This document shows positions 50,006 to 59,619 of a stretch of 64,000 nucleotides of DNA, in pieces. This DNA is from Oceanospirillum maris DSM 6286 (lineage in GTDB: Bacteria; Pseudomonadota; Gammaproteobacteria; Pseudomonadales; Halomonadaceae), in NCBI RefSeq assembly GCF_000422865.1, contig NZ_AUGW01000012.1, positions 1 through 64,000 on the forward strand, given 5' to 3'. The translations under genes were made by a program, and so were the position numbers. Below the pieces are notes generated by a model that worked only from the letters and a program-made list of their open reading frames with translations, was not told the DNA's origin and searched no databases. Position 1 is the first letter of the stretch. Each line of letters starts with the position of its first letter.

Positions 50006-50935
50006 TTATAAGCCTTTCAACGCCTCTATATGCTTATGGGCAGCACTGCCTAAAGCACTAAGGTTATACCCACCTTCAAGAACTGAAACGATACGGCCAT
50101 CGGAGTATGTTTTAGCGACATCCATAATCATTTTGGTAACCCAAAAAAAATCATCATCTACAAGATTAACTTCGCCCATAGGATCATCTTTGTGGGCATC
50201 AAAGCCCGCAGAGATAAAAATCATTTCGGGGCGGTGCATCTGTAGCGCAGGCAACCAGCTATCTTCGACTAATTTCCGAAATTCAGGGCCGTTACAGCCA
50301 GCGTTAAGCGGAGTGTTTACGATATTATCCCATTCTGATTCCGCAAAGCGCCATGGAAAATAAGGGTGCTGAAAACTGGAACATACCAGTACATCAGGAT
50401 CATTTTTGTATATATCAACAGTACCGTTGCCGTGGTGGACGTCAAAGTCAATAATGGCAATGCGCTTCAGGCCAAAGTTTTGTCGAGCATGTTCAACGCC
50501 AATCGCGACGTTATTAAGAAAGCAGAAGCCTAAGCTCTCAACGCGCTCCGCATGATGACCCGGAGGCCTAACGGCACAAAAGACATTATCAGCTTGGTTT
50601 TTTAAAACTTGCTCTGTGCCCCGAACTACAGCACCGGCCGCCATAACAGCAGCATGCATTGTTTGTGAGCACATTAGCGTGTCATCATCAATCTGAACAA
50701 GAGGCGCACCTTCTGCCGGTTGACTCAGCTCAAGGGAAAGAACATGGGCCTTGGGATGTACGCGAATTATTTGTTCTTCAGTCGCTGGTCGCGCATTATA
50801 ATGCTGCAATTCTTGCGCAAGTGCACTACGTTCAAGTTGTTGATTTATTGAAGAGATTCTATGCGGACTCTCTGGGTGCCAAGGCCCCATGTCGTGCAGC
50901 ATACACTCTGAATGACTGATATAAGATGTAATCAT
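50006..50935 (-). CDS. Histone-deacetylase-family protein
   Basis: A 309-aa zinc-dependent deacetylase. MITSYISHSECMLHDMGPWH start, AVRPPGHHAERVESLGFCFL (His pair ~135), IIDFDVHHGNGTVDIY with zinc-binding Asp/His (~170) and FISAGFDAHKDDPMG with the last Asp (~255). ATG at 50935 is chosen because GGGAGAG lies 6 nt upstream and the family begins there; a longer frame runs over the divergent gene. Bacterial members remove acetyl groups from lysines or from small amines. Divergent from a PatZ-type acetyltransferase gene, so protein deacetylation is a sensible guess. Confidence 0.88.
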   Translation of the reverse strand: MITSYISHSECMLHDMGPWHPESPHRISSINQQLERSALAQELQHYNARPATEEQIIRVHPKAHVLSLELSQPAEGAPLVQIDDDTLMCSQTMHAAVMAAGAVVRGTEQVLKNQADNVFCAVRPPGHHAERVESLGFCFLNNVAIGVEHARQNFGLKRIAIIDFDVHHGNGTVDIYKNDPDVLVCSSFQHPYFPWRFAESEWDNIVNTPLNAGCNGPEFRKLVEDSWLPALQMHRPEMIFISAGFDAHKDDPMGEVNLVDDDFFWVTKMIMDVAKTYSDGRIVSVLEGGYNLSALGSAAHKHIEALKGL

Positions 50936-51044
50936 TAAAACTCTCCCTCTTGATACTAGTTTAATGAAGTGGGCTAATGAGGGATACTGGCATATAGTCG
51001 ATATATGCAGTGCAATATTCGTTAAGACTTCGGAGTAATTATTT

Positions 51045-53804
51045 GTGGGTACTCGTTTTTTAAAATACTTTTTTGAACCTAAGTCTATTGCAGTTTTTGG
51101 TGCTTCAGAAAAAGAATTCAGCATGGGTGGTCAGGTTATCCGTAATCTGCAAGATGGGCAGTTCCCCGGAAAAATATTTGCCGTAAACACAAAAGGTTAC
51201 GATGAAGTTTTCGGTGAGAAATGCTACTCAAGCGCTGAAGCGCTGGAAGAAATTCCTGATCTTGCGATCGTCTGCTCGCCGCCAGAGGTTGTGCCTAGCC
51301 TAGTTGGCCGACTTGGTCACTTAGGCGTTAAGGCCGCGATGATACTGACAGGAGGTTTATCTCGTACAGACAGTGCCAAAGCCAAAGTAGACCCACGTCA
51401 CAAATCACTTAAAGATGACATGCTGACCGCTGCTCGGGAGTCGGGTATTCGTGTGATGGGGCCTGAGTGTCTTGGCGTTTTGGTGCCCGGTCGTAAACTT
51501 AATGCGAGCTATTCCTCCCGTAACATTAAACCCGGTAAAGTCGCTTATATTGGTCAGTCTGGCATGCTGGGTAATGCGATGATGGATTGGGCAAATGGCC
51601 GTGGCATTGGCTTTTCCCATGTTGTTACTTTAGGGGATAGTGCTGACGTTATGTTGGCGGACGTTATTGACTATATTAATCGTCACAGCCATGCCCAAGC
51701 GATTCTACTTCACCTTGAATACATTAGTGATGCTCGACACTTAATGACGGCGATTCGAGAGGCGTCGCGGAATAAGTTAGTACTTGCGATTAAAAGTGGG
51801 CGAGTGATCTCCTCATTAGAAGGGCCAACAGTAAAAACCCCTGGGTTAAACAATCGTGACCAAGTATACACCGCCGCCTTAAACCGAGCGGGTGTGGTTC
51901 GCGTTAACAATGTCGAAGAGCTATTTGATGCACTTGAATCATTATCACGCATTAAGCCGATATTAGGTGATCGGCTAGCCATTGTCAGTAATGGTATCGG
52001 CCCCAGTATTCTTGCTGCGGATAAATTGCTGATGTCTGGCGGGAAGCTTGCGAAACTTTCTGAGGAAACCCGCCATAAGTTGGATGAATGCTTACCCGCA
52101 GGTTGGTCGGATGCAAACCCTATTGATATTGGTGGTGATGCCATGCCTGAGCGTTTTGTTCAGGCTATAGAAGTACTATCTAACGCACCTGAAATTGATG
52201 CGGTGCTCGCCTTGCACGCCCCTACTCGATTAGCACCAAGCTTAGAGGCTGCCAATGCGGTTATCAATCAGCGAGGCAAGTTCCGAAGAAGCGTACTAAC
52301 CTGCTGGATGGGAATGGAAGAGGCGCGACCTGCTCGCAAAGAGTTTAACCTCGCGGGGATGCCCACTTATACATCGCCAGAACATGCTGTTCAGGCTTTT
52401 ATGCATATGGTGAATTACCGCCGCAGCCAAGCACTCCTGCAAGAAGCTCCGCCTAGTATTCCCCATGAAACACCCTATGAAGTTCGCCGTAGTGCTCGCA
52501 AACTGGTTGCGCGGGCTAAAAAAGAAGGCCGAGTAGCCCTAACTCACCAGGAAAGCACGCAGGTTCTAGCAGCTTATAACATACAAGTAGCGCCAAGCTG
52601 GTATGCAAAAGATGAAAATTCAGCTGCGATTATTGCCAGCCAACATGATCAACCCCTCGCAGTTAAAATCATCCATGAAACGAACTGCGTACCTTTCGTT
52701 TATCGTAAACATCCCCATAAAGTATCTGCAGGCTTGATTCAGGATATTATGACACCTGAAGCGATGCGGAGCGCGGTCATTCGCCTTAGGGATAAGGTAT
52801 GCGAGAAATTCCCAGAAAGCACTATTTATGAATATTGCATTCAGCCGATGCATCGTGGCAAACATTCTATGCTGCTGAATATGGGGATTACACGAGATCC
52901 TGTTTTTGGCCCGATCATTCTTTTTGGTGTCGGGGGCTATAAAGAAAATGTACTTGCGGATAGACATGTTGCATTACCGCCTTTGAATATGACACTTGCG
53001 GATGAACTTATTCGACGCTCCCATGCCTATCGGCTGATTAAAGAGCACAGTGATAACCCTGTGCATGATATTGAAGCGATCTCAGGGGTTCTTGTAAAAT
53101 TAAGTCAATTGGCTGCAGATATTCCAGAGCTGAACGGCCTTGAAATCAATCCGTTGATTATCAACCGTGAAGAGATGCTTGTCATTGATGTGAAGATTGA
53201 TTTAGGCGAGCCAAGCTATCACGCCATTATGCCTTACCCCGAAGAGTTACGAGAAACAGTGACGCTTAAAAAAGGTCGGCTGGTAGAGGTTAGACCGATA
53301 AGAGGTGAAGATGCGGCGGCTCTATCACAGTTCCATAATCGGCTAAGTGAACAGAGCATTCGTTTCCGTTATTTTCACAACAAAGCTGAGCTTAGTAAGC
53401 GTGACTTAGCTAATCTAACGATTATCAACTACGACCGTCAGATGGCCTTTATTGCTGAAGAAATTAAAGAGAATAATGAGCGGGAGATATTAGGTGTGGT
53501 TCGTGTCTGGACCGATCCTGATAATATCCGCACTGAGTTCTCTGTGCTTATTCGAGATGATTTGCAAGGTGAGGGTTTAGGGGCGCTATTGATGCGCAAA
53601 ATGATCAAATATTCCCGTAGTGTTGGTACCCTTGAAATGATAGGAAAGATTTTGATAGAAAATCATCCTATGCGAGGTTTGATGAAGTATTTAGGCTTTG
53701 AGTGCCACTACAATGCAGAGGAACAAGTCATTGATGCTGTAATGTCACTCAACGAGCCTCAGAGCGAATGGCAGAAGCACCGCTTAGGCAACAGCGGACT
53801 GTAA
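51045..53804 (+). CDS. PatZ/YfiQ-type protein lysine acetyltransferase
   Basis: A 919-aa protein. Order: CoA-binding domain (FEPKSIAVFGASEKEFSMGG, ~9-28), succinyl-CoA ligase-like domain (YIGQSGMLGNAMMDW ~165), ATP-grasp-like part (~490-715, LNGLEINPLIIN) and a C-terminal GNAT domain (~745-900; FRYFHNKAELSKRDLANLTI, DDLQGEGLGALLMRKMI with the acetyl-CoA loop). This is the layout of PatZ (YfiQ) and Pat, which acetylate and switch off Acs/PrpE-type synthetases. GTG start with GGAG 9 nt upstream. Divergent from the deacetylase gene across ~110 bp. Confidence 0.9.
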   Translation: MGTRFLKYFFEPKSIAVFGASEKEFSMGGQVIRNLQDGQFPGKIFAVNTKGYDEVFGEKCYSSAEALEEIPDLAIVCSPPEVVPSLVGRLGHLGVKAAMILTGGLSRTDSAKAKVDPRHKSLKDDMLTAARESGIRVMGPECLGVLVPGRKLNASYSSRNIKPGKVAYIGQSGMLGNAMMDWANGRGIGFSHVVTLGDSADVMLADVIDYINRHSHAQAILLHLEYISDARHLMTAIREASRNKLVLAIKSGRVISSLEGPTVKTPGLNNRDQVYTAALNRAGVVRVNNVEELFDALESLSRIKPILGDRLAIVSNGIGPSILAADKLLMSGGKLAKLSEETRHKLDECLPAGWSDANPIDIGGDAMPERFVQAIEVLSNAPEIDAVLALHAPTRLAPSLEAANAVINQRGKFRRSVLTCWMGMEEARPARKEFNLAGMPTYTSPEHAVQAFMHMVNYRRSQALLQEAPPSIPHETPYEVRRSARKLVARAKKEGRVALTHQESTQVLAAYNIQVAPSWYAKDENSAAIIASQHDQPLAVKIIHETNCVPFVYRKHPHKVSAGLIQDIMTPEAMRSAVIRLRDKVCEKFPESTIYEYCIQPMHRGKHSMLLNMGITRDPVFGPIILFGVGGYKENVLADRHVALPPLNMTLADELIRRSHAYRLIKEHSDNPVHDIEAISGVLVKLSQLAADIPELNGLEINPLIINREEMLVIDVKIDLGEPSYHAIMPYPEELRETVTLKKGRLVEVRPIRGEDAAALSQFHNRLSEQSIRFRYFHNKAELSKRDLANLTIINYDRQMAFIAEEIKENNEREILGVVRVWTDPDNIRTEFSVLIRDDLQGEGLGALLMRKMIKYSRSVGTLEMIGKILIENHPMRGLMKYLGFECHYNAEEQVIDAVMSLNEPQSEWQKHRLGNSGL

Positions 53805-53839
53805 CGGAACCTGACGCTGAGATTTGGTCTAAGAATAAG

Positions 53840-53862
53840 AAAGCCGACAATGCGTCGGCTTT
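53840..53862. terminator. Bidirectional terminator, PatZ gene / pdxH
   Basis: AAAGCCGAC-5 nt-GTCGGCTTT between converging genes. Confidence 0.85.
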
Positions 53863-53883
53863 ATAGAGAACCTTAGCAAACGC

Positions 53884-54528
53884 TTAAGGAGACAAACGCT
53901 CTATATTCCATTTACCACCCCCAATGGTATAGCGAAAACGGTCGTGTAGGCGGCTTGGCTGTCCTTGCCAGAATTCAAATAGGTCAGGCACAATACGGTA
54001 GCCGCCCCAATGAGGTGGTTTAGGAATAGAAGCATCCCCAGAGAACTGTTCACTAAACTGGTCACATCGCTGAGAGAGCCATTCACGATTTGGGATAACG
54101 GCACTTTGCTTTGATACCCATGCGCCAATTTGGCTGTCTTTAGGACGACTATGAAAATACTCTTCAGACTGTAATGGCGATATGCGTTCAACAACACCGT
54201 CAATTCTTACCTGACGTTGTTTTTCACCCCACCAGAATACAACGGATGCATGAGGATTTCCCGCAAGGTGCATTCCTTTTTCACTTTGGTAATTGGTATA
54301 AAAAACAAAACCTTGGGGATCAATACCTTTCAATAAAACAATTCGTGATGCTGGACGGTTCTCAGGAGAAACAGTTGATAACGTCATCGCATTAGGATCA
54401 AAAGGCTCATTCTTAACGGCATCGTCAAACCATTGTCGAAATTGATCAAACGGGTCACTCGCTAGATCCTGCTCTGTAACGGCCTCTTGGTCAAATACAC
54501 GGCGTAGCGAGGAAATATCCTGGTTCAT
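53884..54528 (-). CDS. pdxH: Pyridoxine/pyridoxamine 5'-phosphate oxidase
   Basis: A 214-aa flavoprotein: DPFDQFRQWFDDAVKNEPFD at the N-terminus, PASRIVLLKGIDPQGFVFYT, FWWGEKQRQVRIDGVVERIS, and the C-terminal FWQGQPSRLHDRFRYTIGGG with the substrate-binding Arg residues, ending WNIERLSP. Length and motifs are those of PdxH, the FMN enzyme making pyridoxal 5'-phosphate in the cytosol. The frame is complete with typical ends. Stands alone between two convergent or co-directional neighbours with terminators. Confidence 0.95.
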   Translation of the reverse strand: MNQDISSLRRVFDQEAVTEQDLASDPFDQFRQWFDDAVKNEPFDPNAMTLSTVSPENRPASRIVLLKGIDPQGFVFYTNYQSEKGMHLAGNPHASVVFWWGEKQRQVRIDGVVERISPLQSEEYFHSRPKDSQIGAWVSKQSAVIPNREWLSQRCDQFSEQFSGDASIPKPPHWGGYRIVPDLFEFWQGQPSRLHDRFRYTIGGGKWNIERLSP

Positions 54529-54656
54529 AGTATTAACGCCTCATTACTCATTTCTAAAGTTTGGTAGCTTGATTTTGATAGGTATCATAAACCTTACGAC
54601 AAAGCAGGGCCAACGAGAAAAGGCTGTGGCTGTCGAGAAACGTTTGATTTCATGAC

Positions 54657-55262
54657 TTAAAGCTGTAAAAAGTTTTTTATGCCAGAAAAAACAATCTGCG
54701 CGGCCATGGCACTAAGAATAAGTCCTGTCATTTTACTTAAAATATTTAAGCCTGTTTTCCCTAAAAGGCGCTCTATTTCGCTGGAAATATAAAGCAATCC
54801 ACCGAGAGAAAATAGAGCCACCATCAAAGCGCTAACACCAATTAAAGTCTCCGTCGTTGTTTTTAACTCCGCACCGTAAACCAGTGTCGCACCGATGGTT
54901 GCAGGGCCGACGATCGTGGGAATGGCGAGTGGCACAACGGATATATCGTCACCACTTTGTTCTGGTACGCCTGTTGCATGGTTACGAACACCATCTTTAA
55001 CCAAGCTAACGGCTGATAGAAACAGTAAACAGCCGGCGCCGATCCTAAAGGAGTCGAGGGTAATCCCTAGAACCTCAAACAAGGTGGTTCCAAAGAAAAA
55101 GAGCACAAGACAGATTAAAGCAGCGGATAGAACGGCGCGGTTAATGGTTGAGCGTTTTTGTTGCTTGGTTTCTCCTCGGGTTAGAGCAAGAAACATCGAA
55201 ACGACAAAAAAGGGAGCAAAAAGAAAGAAAAATTGAATAAACGTGGATATAAATAGAGCCAT
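54657..55262 (-). CDS. MarC-family membrane protein
   Basis: A 201-aa protein with six hydrophobic segments. FFLFAPFFVVSMFLALTRGE near the N-terminus, SFRIGAGCLLFLSAVSLVKD and the conserved VVPLAIPTIVGPATIGATLV loop are typical of the MarC family (YchE/YhgN type). The role of the family is unsettled; the once supposed link to antibiotic resistance was not confirmed. Monocistronic. Confidence 0.9.
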   Translation of the reverse strand: MALFISTFIQFFFLFAPFFVVSMFLALTRGETKQQKRSTINRAVLSAALICLVLFFFGTTLFEVLGITLDSFRIGAGCLLFLSAVSLVKDGVRNHATGVPEQSGDDISVVPLAIPTIVGPATIGATLVYGAELKTTTETLIGVSALMVALFSLGGLLYISSEIERLLGKTGLNILSKMTGLILSAMAAQIVFSGIKNFLQL

Positions 55263-55576
55263 CTTACTTTGTCGCCTCAGAAGTTGAATGTGACGGTATT
55301 ATAAAGGCGTTAAGGCTATTTTTATCTATATATAGTAAATGCATTTTATTTATGACTAAAAAAACTGTAAAAAATACTGATACACTAGTCAATAAGGTCA
55401 GGGGCTTTAAGAATGTGTGTCGTTGGATAAAGTATCCGCGCTAGCTGCCGATAACCCCTAAGCTACTGAAAAGTCAGTGTTACTCAAAAGTCAGTTATAA
55501 GGGCTACTAATCAAACATTCACTGGGTTATGCTTCCGTTTAACTTGGTTGAAAGTAGATATCATAAGGTTGGGTCA

Positions 55577-56350
55577 ATGGATTTCGCCACTCTTTTAGGG
55601 CTTATTACAGGTATTGCATTTGTTGGTTTGGGTATTGCACAAGGCGATGACCCCAGCATTTTTATTAATATTCCAGGGGTCTTAATTGTTGTCGGTGGCA
55701 CAATTTCGGTTACCTTGGTGAAATATCGCATTGCAAGCTTCTTCCTCGGTATTAAAGAAGGTTTTGCCGTTGCTTTCTTTGAAAGTAATGACAATCCTCG
55801 GGAAATAATTCAGCTTGCCAATCATCTTGCAAAAATTGCGCGTCGGAACGGTCTTTTAGGGCTAGAAGATGAGCCCATTGAGAATCCCTTTTTTGCCAAA
55901 GGTATTCAGCTTTGTGTTGACGGTCATCCCCCTGAGTTCATTCAGAAAGTTTTGATGAACGAAATGAGCATGTCCTTAGATCGCAAAGAACTGGGTGAGA
56001 AGGTTTTCCGTAATATGGCAGGGTCCGCACCTGCCTTCGGTATGATCGGTACCTTGGTTGGTCTGGTTCAAATGTTGAACAACCTTGATGACCCTGCATC
56101 GCTTGGGCCTGGTATGGCTGTCGCGCTGTTAACGACGCTATACGGTTCTTTAATCGCCCAGCTTGCAATGATGCCTTTAGCGGACAAGTTAGCTTTAAAA
56201 AGTAGCGAGCTTGAATCTAATATGGCGCTGATCACCGAGTCAGTATTGGGTATTCAGGAAGGCCTTAACCCTACGGTTATGGATGAATTGTTAGAGACTT
56301 ATCTGCCTGAGTATCTTCGTTCAGGTATGTCTATGACTGAAGAAATATAG
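55577..56350 (+). CDS. pomA: Flagellar motor stator protein PomA/MotA
   Basis: A 257-aa membrane protein with four hydrophobic segments. MDFATLLGLITGIAFVGLGI start, GVLIVVGGTISVTLVKY, and the third/fourth segment pair NMAGSAPAFGMIGTLVGLVQ and MAVALLTTLYGSLIAQLAMM. The Pro residues that pack against the MotB Asp are present in the third segment region. The DFATLLGL beginning is closer to sodium-type PomA than to E. coli MotA. ATG at 55577 is preferred to an upstream start because it aligns with PomA and AAGG lies ~8 nt upstream. Forms stator units with the next gene product. Confidence 0.9.
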   Translation: MDFATLLGLITGIAFVGLGIAQGDDPSIFINIPGVLIVVGGTISVTLVKYRIASFFLGIKEGFAVAFFESNDNPREIIQLANHLAKIARRNGLLGLEDEPIENPFFAKGIQLCVDGHPPEFIQKVLMNEMSMSLDRKELGEKVFRNMAGSAPAFGMIGTLVGLVQMLNNLDDPASLGPGMAVALLTTLYGSLIAQLAMMPLADKLALKSSELESNMALITESVLGIQEGLNPTVMDELLETYLPEYLRSGMSMTEEI

Positions 56351-56386
56351 CGTAGGATATCCAAGCAGCAAGCGAAGGATAGTAGG

Positions 56387-57193
56387 GTGATGAATATTAA
56401 TACTAAGAAACGTAAAAAGGCGAAGAACGAAGTGGTTCCCGAATGGATGGTAACCTTTGCGGACATGATGACGCTTCTGTTAACTTTCTTCGTTTTGATT
56501 TTATCTTTTTCTACAACGGATGTTGAGCGTTATAAGAGCATCGCCCAGGCCATGCAAAGCTCATTTGGTGTGCAAGACCTTAATCCTTTGAGTATTATCC
56601 CAGCGGATAATCCGCCAAAGAACGAGAATATCATTGAGCCGATTAAACCTCAGCCTTCTACCGAGGCTGAAGACGCTGATGTTGAAAATCAACTGGAAAG
56701 TATCGGTAACCGACTTGAAACTAACTTTACTGATGAGATTGAAAAAGGTGTCATTATTGTTGAGCGAGATGAAGATCATATTATCATCCGCTTTCCAGAT
56801 GAGTCTGCTTTCACCTCAGGTAGTGACTATTTAGAACCAGCCGTTGTACCTGTTTTGCAGAAAGTAGGTAAGCTAATCTCTGAATATGATATGTATACCA
56901 TTGTCGAGGGCCACACGGATGATCAACCGATCAATACCGATCGTTTCCGCTCGAACTGGGATTTATCAGCTGCCCGTGCAGTGTCTGTTGCCCATGAGCT
57001 AACTTGGCTAACAGATCTAGAAGAGAAGTTTCTCTATGTGGTTGGCAATGCTGATGCCCGCCCTCTGGTGCCAAACACTAACCAAGCGAATCGTATAAAA
57101 AACCGTCGTGTTGAAATTCTTTTAATTGAACGAGAAGAGAATAGTGAGCGCGATGTTTATCAGGGTATTCAACAAAGTCCACTGCTTCGGTAG
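56387..57193 (+). CDS. pomB: Flagellar motor stator protein PomB/MotB
   Basis: A 268-aa protein with one membrane segment, VTFADMMTLLLTFFVLILSF (~22-41), in which the Asp binds the driving cation. A plug-like and linker region follows. The C-terminal OmpA-like peptidoglycan-binding domain (~150-245) has YTIVEGHTDDQPINTDRFRS, SAARAVSVAHEL and ANRIKNRRVEILL. GTG at 56387 or ATG at 56390; GGA lies 7 nt before the GTG. Lies 36 bp after pomA. A terminator follows, so the operon is the two genes. Sodium use is inferred from likeness to PomAB. Confidence 0.92.
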   Translation: MMNINTKKRKKAKNEVVPEWMVTFADMMTLLLTFFVLILSFSTTDVERYKSIAQAMQSSFGVQDLNPLSIIPADNPPKNENIIEPIKPQPSTEAEDADVENQLESIGNRLETNFTDEIEKGVIIVERDEDHIIIRFPDESAFTSGSDYLEPAVVPVLQKVGKLISEYDMYTIVEGHTDDQPINTDRFRSNWDLSAARAVSVAHELTWLTDLEEKFLYVVGNADARPLVPNTNQANRIKNRRVEILLIEREENSERDVYQGIQQSPLLR

Positions 57194-57222
57194 TAAGATA
57201 GCTAACGATAAAAGAAGCAAAT

Positions 57223-57254
57223 AAAAAAAGAGATGCCACGGCATCTCTTTTTTT
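57223..57254. terminator. Bidirectional terminator, pomB / DUF934 gene
   Basis: AGAGATGCC-AC-GGCATCTCT with seven A before and seven T after. Confidence 0.9.
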
Positions 57255-57281
57255 ATGGGTGAAGATTGGGAGAGAAGCGCC

Positions 57282-57770
57282 TTAGCTCCAACGCTCAGCA
57301 AACAACGGTTGTGGTTTATCGAGGGCGGCTTGATAGGCATTTGAAAAAGGTTTAAGTGCCGTTAGCGCTTCTTCAATCGACTTGTCTTCACGAACTGCAA
57401 AGCTGTTAAATCCACAGCGCGTCATAAAGAATAATTGATCTTGAAGTACATCGCCGATAGCCCGTAGTTCACCTTGATAATCGAAGCGTTCACGCAATTG
57501 GCGAGCTAGGGTGTAGGCGCGACCGTCACTAAATACAGGAAAGTCAATGGCAACAACGCTAACCTGATTTAATTTATCCGCGGATGAATCAAACACAGTG
57601 TCATTCGGAATCCATACACCAACGGCCTCATAGCTAGAAGAATCAAACTCACCGGCTAACCATGTAGTATAAGGCAGAAGTACTTTACCTGATGTTGGCA
57701 GCTCTGCTTCAAGCTCAACCTTTAGCCAAGTATCCTCGACAATATCTTGGTTAAGAATAATCTTAGGCAT
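57282..57770 (-). CDS. DUF934 protein, sulfite-reduction partner
   Basis: A 162-aa protein starting MPKIILNQDIVEDTWLKVEL, with VSVVAIDFPVFSDGRAYTLA and RQLRERFDYQGELRAIGDVL then DQLFFMTRCGFNSFAV, the signature blocks of DUF934. The ATG at 57770 overlaps the end of the reductase gene by 8 bp, so the two are translationally coupled; a longer frame would lie inside that gene. DUF934 genes usually follow CysI-type genes in proteobacteria lacking a CysJ flavoprotein and may help deliver electrons or assemble the enzyme. Exact role unknown. Confidence 0.88.
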   Translation of the reverse strand: MPKIILNQDIVEDTWLKVELEAELPTSGKVLLPYTTWLAGEFDSSSYEAVGVWIPNDTVFDSSADKLNQVSVVAIDFPVFSDGRAYTLARQLRERFDYQGELRAIGDVLQDQLFFMTRCGFNSFAVREDKSIEEALTALKPFSNAYQAALDKPQPLFAERWS

Positions 57771-59409
57771 AGACGCGTTCCTTAAATGTAGCTTGACCAA
57801 GACGATGGTAAGCCTCAACAAACGACTCACCTTCTATCCGGTTTTCAACATAAACAGACATAATGCTTTCGATAACATCTGGTACCCGGTCTTGCTTAAC
57901 GGCGGGGCCTAATATTTTCCCGATACCTGCGGTGCTACCGGAGCGGCCACCAAGGGATATCTGATAGAACTCTTCGCCCTTACGATCAACACCCAAAAGG
58001 CCAATATTGCCAATATGGTGATGTCCGCAGGCATTCATGCAGCCAGAGAAGTTAAAGTCGATATCGCCAAGGTCATAGAGGTGATCTAAATCGTCGAAAC
58101 GGCGTTGGATCGCTTCAGCAACAGGGATCGATTTTGCGTTAGCTAGGGCGCAGAAGTCGCCACCGGGGCAGCAGATCATATCCGTCAGTTTACCGACATT
58201 AGGTGTCGCTAAGCTGTTGTCTTCTAAAATCTGCCATAGCTCAAATAGCGCTGATTTTTTAACATCGGACAGAATCAAATTTTGGTGATGACTCACGCGA
58301 AGTTCACCAAAGCTGTATTTGTCCGCCAGATCAGCGATCAAATCCATTTGGCTATCGGAAACATCTCCAGGAGCGACACCGGTTTTCTTCAAAGAAAGCG
58401 TGACCGCAATATAGCCTTCTTTTTGGTGTGCTTGAGTGTTATTGGTCACAAAGCGTGAAAATGCTTTATTTTGCTCACGTTGTCGTTCGAATTCACCTTC
58501 AGATGGCGCACTCTCATAGTCGGGATCAATAAAGAAACTGGCTGCCTTGGCAATAACATTGTCGTTAATGGTCGAAGGGCCATCAGCAACGTGATTCCAT
58601 TCGGATTCAACCCGTCGCGCGAATTCTTCTACACCTAACGCTTTCACTAAGATTTTAATACGCGCTTTATATTTATTGTCACGACGGCCAAACTGATTAT
58701 AAACACGCAAAATCGCTTCTAAGTAAGTCAATAAGTGCTTAGCGGGTAGGTTTTCACGAACCAAGTCACCAATCATTGGCGTACGACCTAAGCCGCCACC
58801 CACAAAGACATTGAATGCGATAGAGCCATCATCGGTTTTTACCAGTTGCAAGCCAACATCGTGCACCTTAATCGCCGCACGATCTTCTTCTGAGCCACTA
58901 ATAGCAATCTTGAATTTACGAGGTAAGAAGGCAAATTCAGGGTGAAATGTTGACCACTGGCGCACAATTTCACACCACGGACGAGGGTCTGAGATTTCAT
59001 CCAAGGCAATACCCGCAAATTGATCCGTCGTTGTATTACGGATGCAGTTACCACTGGTTTGAATGGCGTGCATCTCAACTTTCGCCAGTTCTTCTAAAAT
59101 ATCTGGGCAGCTTTCAAGTGTCGGCCAATTAAACTGAACATTTTGTCGCGTTGTAAAATGTGCATAACCTTTATCATAGGTACGAGCGACATGGGCCAGC
59201 TTACGTAGTTGCTCTGCATTGAGCATACCGTAAGGAATGGCAACCCGTAACATGGGAGCAAGGCGTTGGATATAGATGCCATTTTGCAAACGCAAAGGCA
59301 GATATTCTGCTTCTTCAAGTTTGCCATCAAGATAGCGCTGGGTTTGATCCCTGAACTGGATTACACGCTCATCAACTAATTTCTGATCGTAATCGTCGTA
59401 CTTATACAT
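57763..59409 (-). CDS. Sulfite/nitrite reductase hemoprotein (siroheme, 4Fe-4S)
   Basis: A 548-aa protein. Two ferredoxin-reductase-like halves: RLQNGIYIQRLAPMLRVAIP near the N-terminus with THFTTRQNVQFNW, and SFGELRVSHHQNLILSDV in the second half. The cluster/siroheme cysteines are CCPGGDFCALANAKS (~417) and FSGCMNACGHHHIGN (~461-475). GGGLGRTPMIGD lies in between. CysI-type function, six-electron reduction of sulfite to sulfide for cysteine synthesis, is favoured by the adjacent DUF934 gene; nitrite reduction cannot be excluded. The ~210 bp upstream, before the MATE gene stop, hold its promoter and no gene. Confidence 0.9.
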   Translation of the reverse strand: MYKYDDYDQKLVDERVIQFRDQTQRYLDGKLEEAEYLPLRLQNGIYIQRLAPMLRVAIPYGMLNAEQLRKLAHVARTYDKGYAHFTTRQNVQFNWPTLESCPDILEELAKVEMHAIQTSGNCIRNTTTDQFAGIALDEISDPRPWCEIVRQWSTFHPEFAFLPRKFKIAISGSEEDRAAIKVHDVGLQLVKTDDGSIAFNVFVGGGLGRTPMIGDLVRENLPAKHLLTYLEAILRVYNQFGRRDNKYKARIKILVKALGVEEFARRVESEWNHVADGPSTINDNVIAKAASFFIDPDYESAPSEGEFERQREQNKAFSRFVTNNTQAHQKEGYIAVTLSLKKTGVAPGDVSDSQMDLIADLADKYSFGELRVSHHQNLILSDVKKSALFELWQILEDNSLATPNVGKLTDMICCPGGDFCALANAKSIPVAEAIQRRFDDLDHLYDLGDIDFNFSGCMNACGHHHIGNIGLLGVDRKGEEFYQISLGGRSGSTAGIGKILGPAVKQDRVPDVIESIMSVYVENRIEGESFVEAYHRLGQATFKERVYA

Positions 59410-59619
59410 TTCATTTCCTACGACTGGTTAGCGTTTTTGTAGTTGTGGTGAAACATCACGGTAAAACGGGCTTAAATTATAGAGTAGCCGGTTTTTGATT
59501 ATATCATTTGCTGAACAATAGCAGTGTTCTCTTATTCTTAAAATGAATTTATATCTATATATTTATTTCATAATAGAATAAAGAGAATCTGAATTTGTCG
59601 GCTCTTTATTGGCCAACTT

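Noticed and set aside
50936-51124. Longer N-terminus for the deacetylase
   Set aside because: It would overlap the start of the divergent PatZ-type gene and lacks a ribosome site; the family begins near the ATG at 50935.
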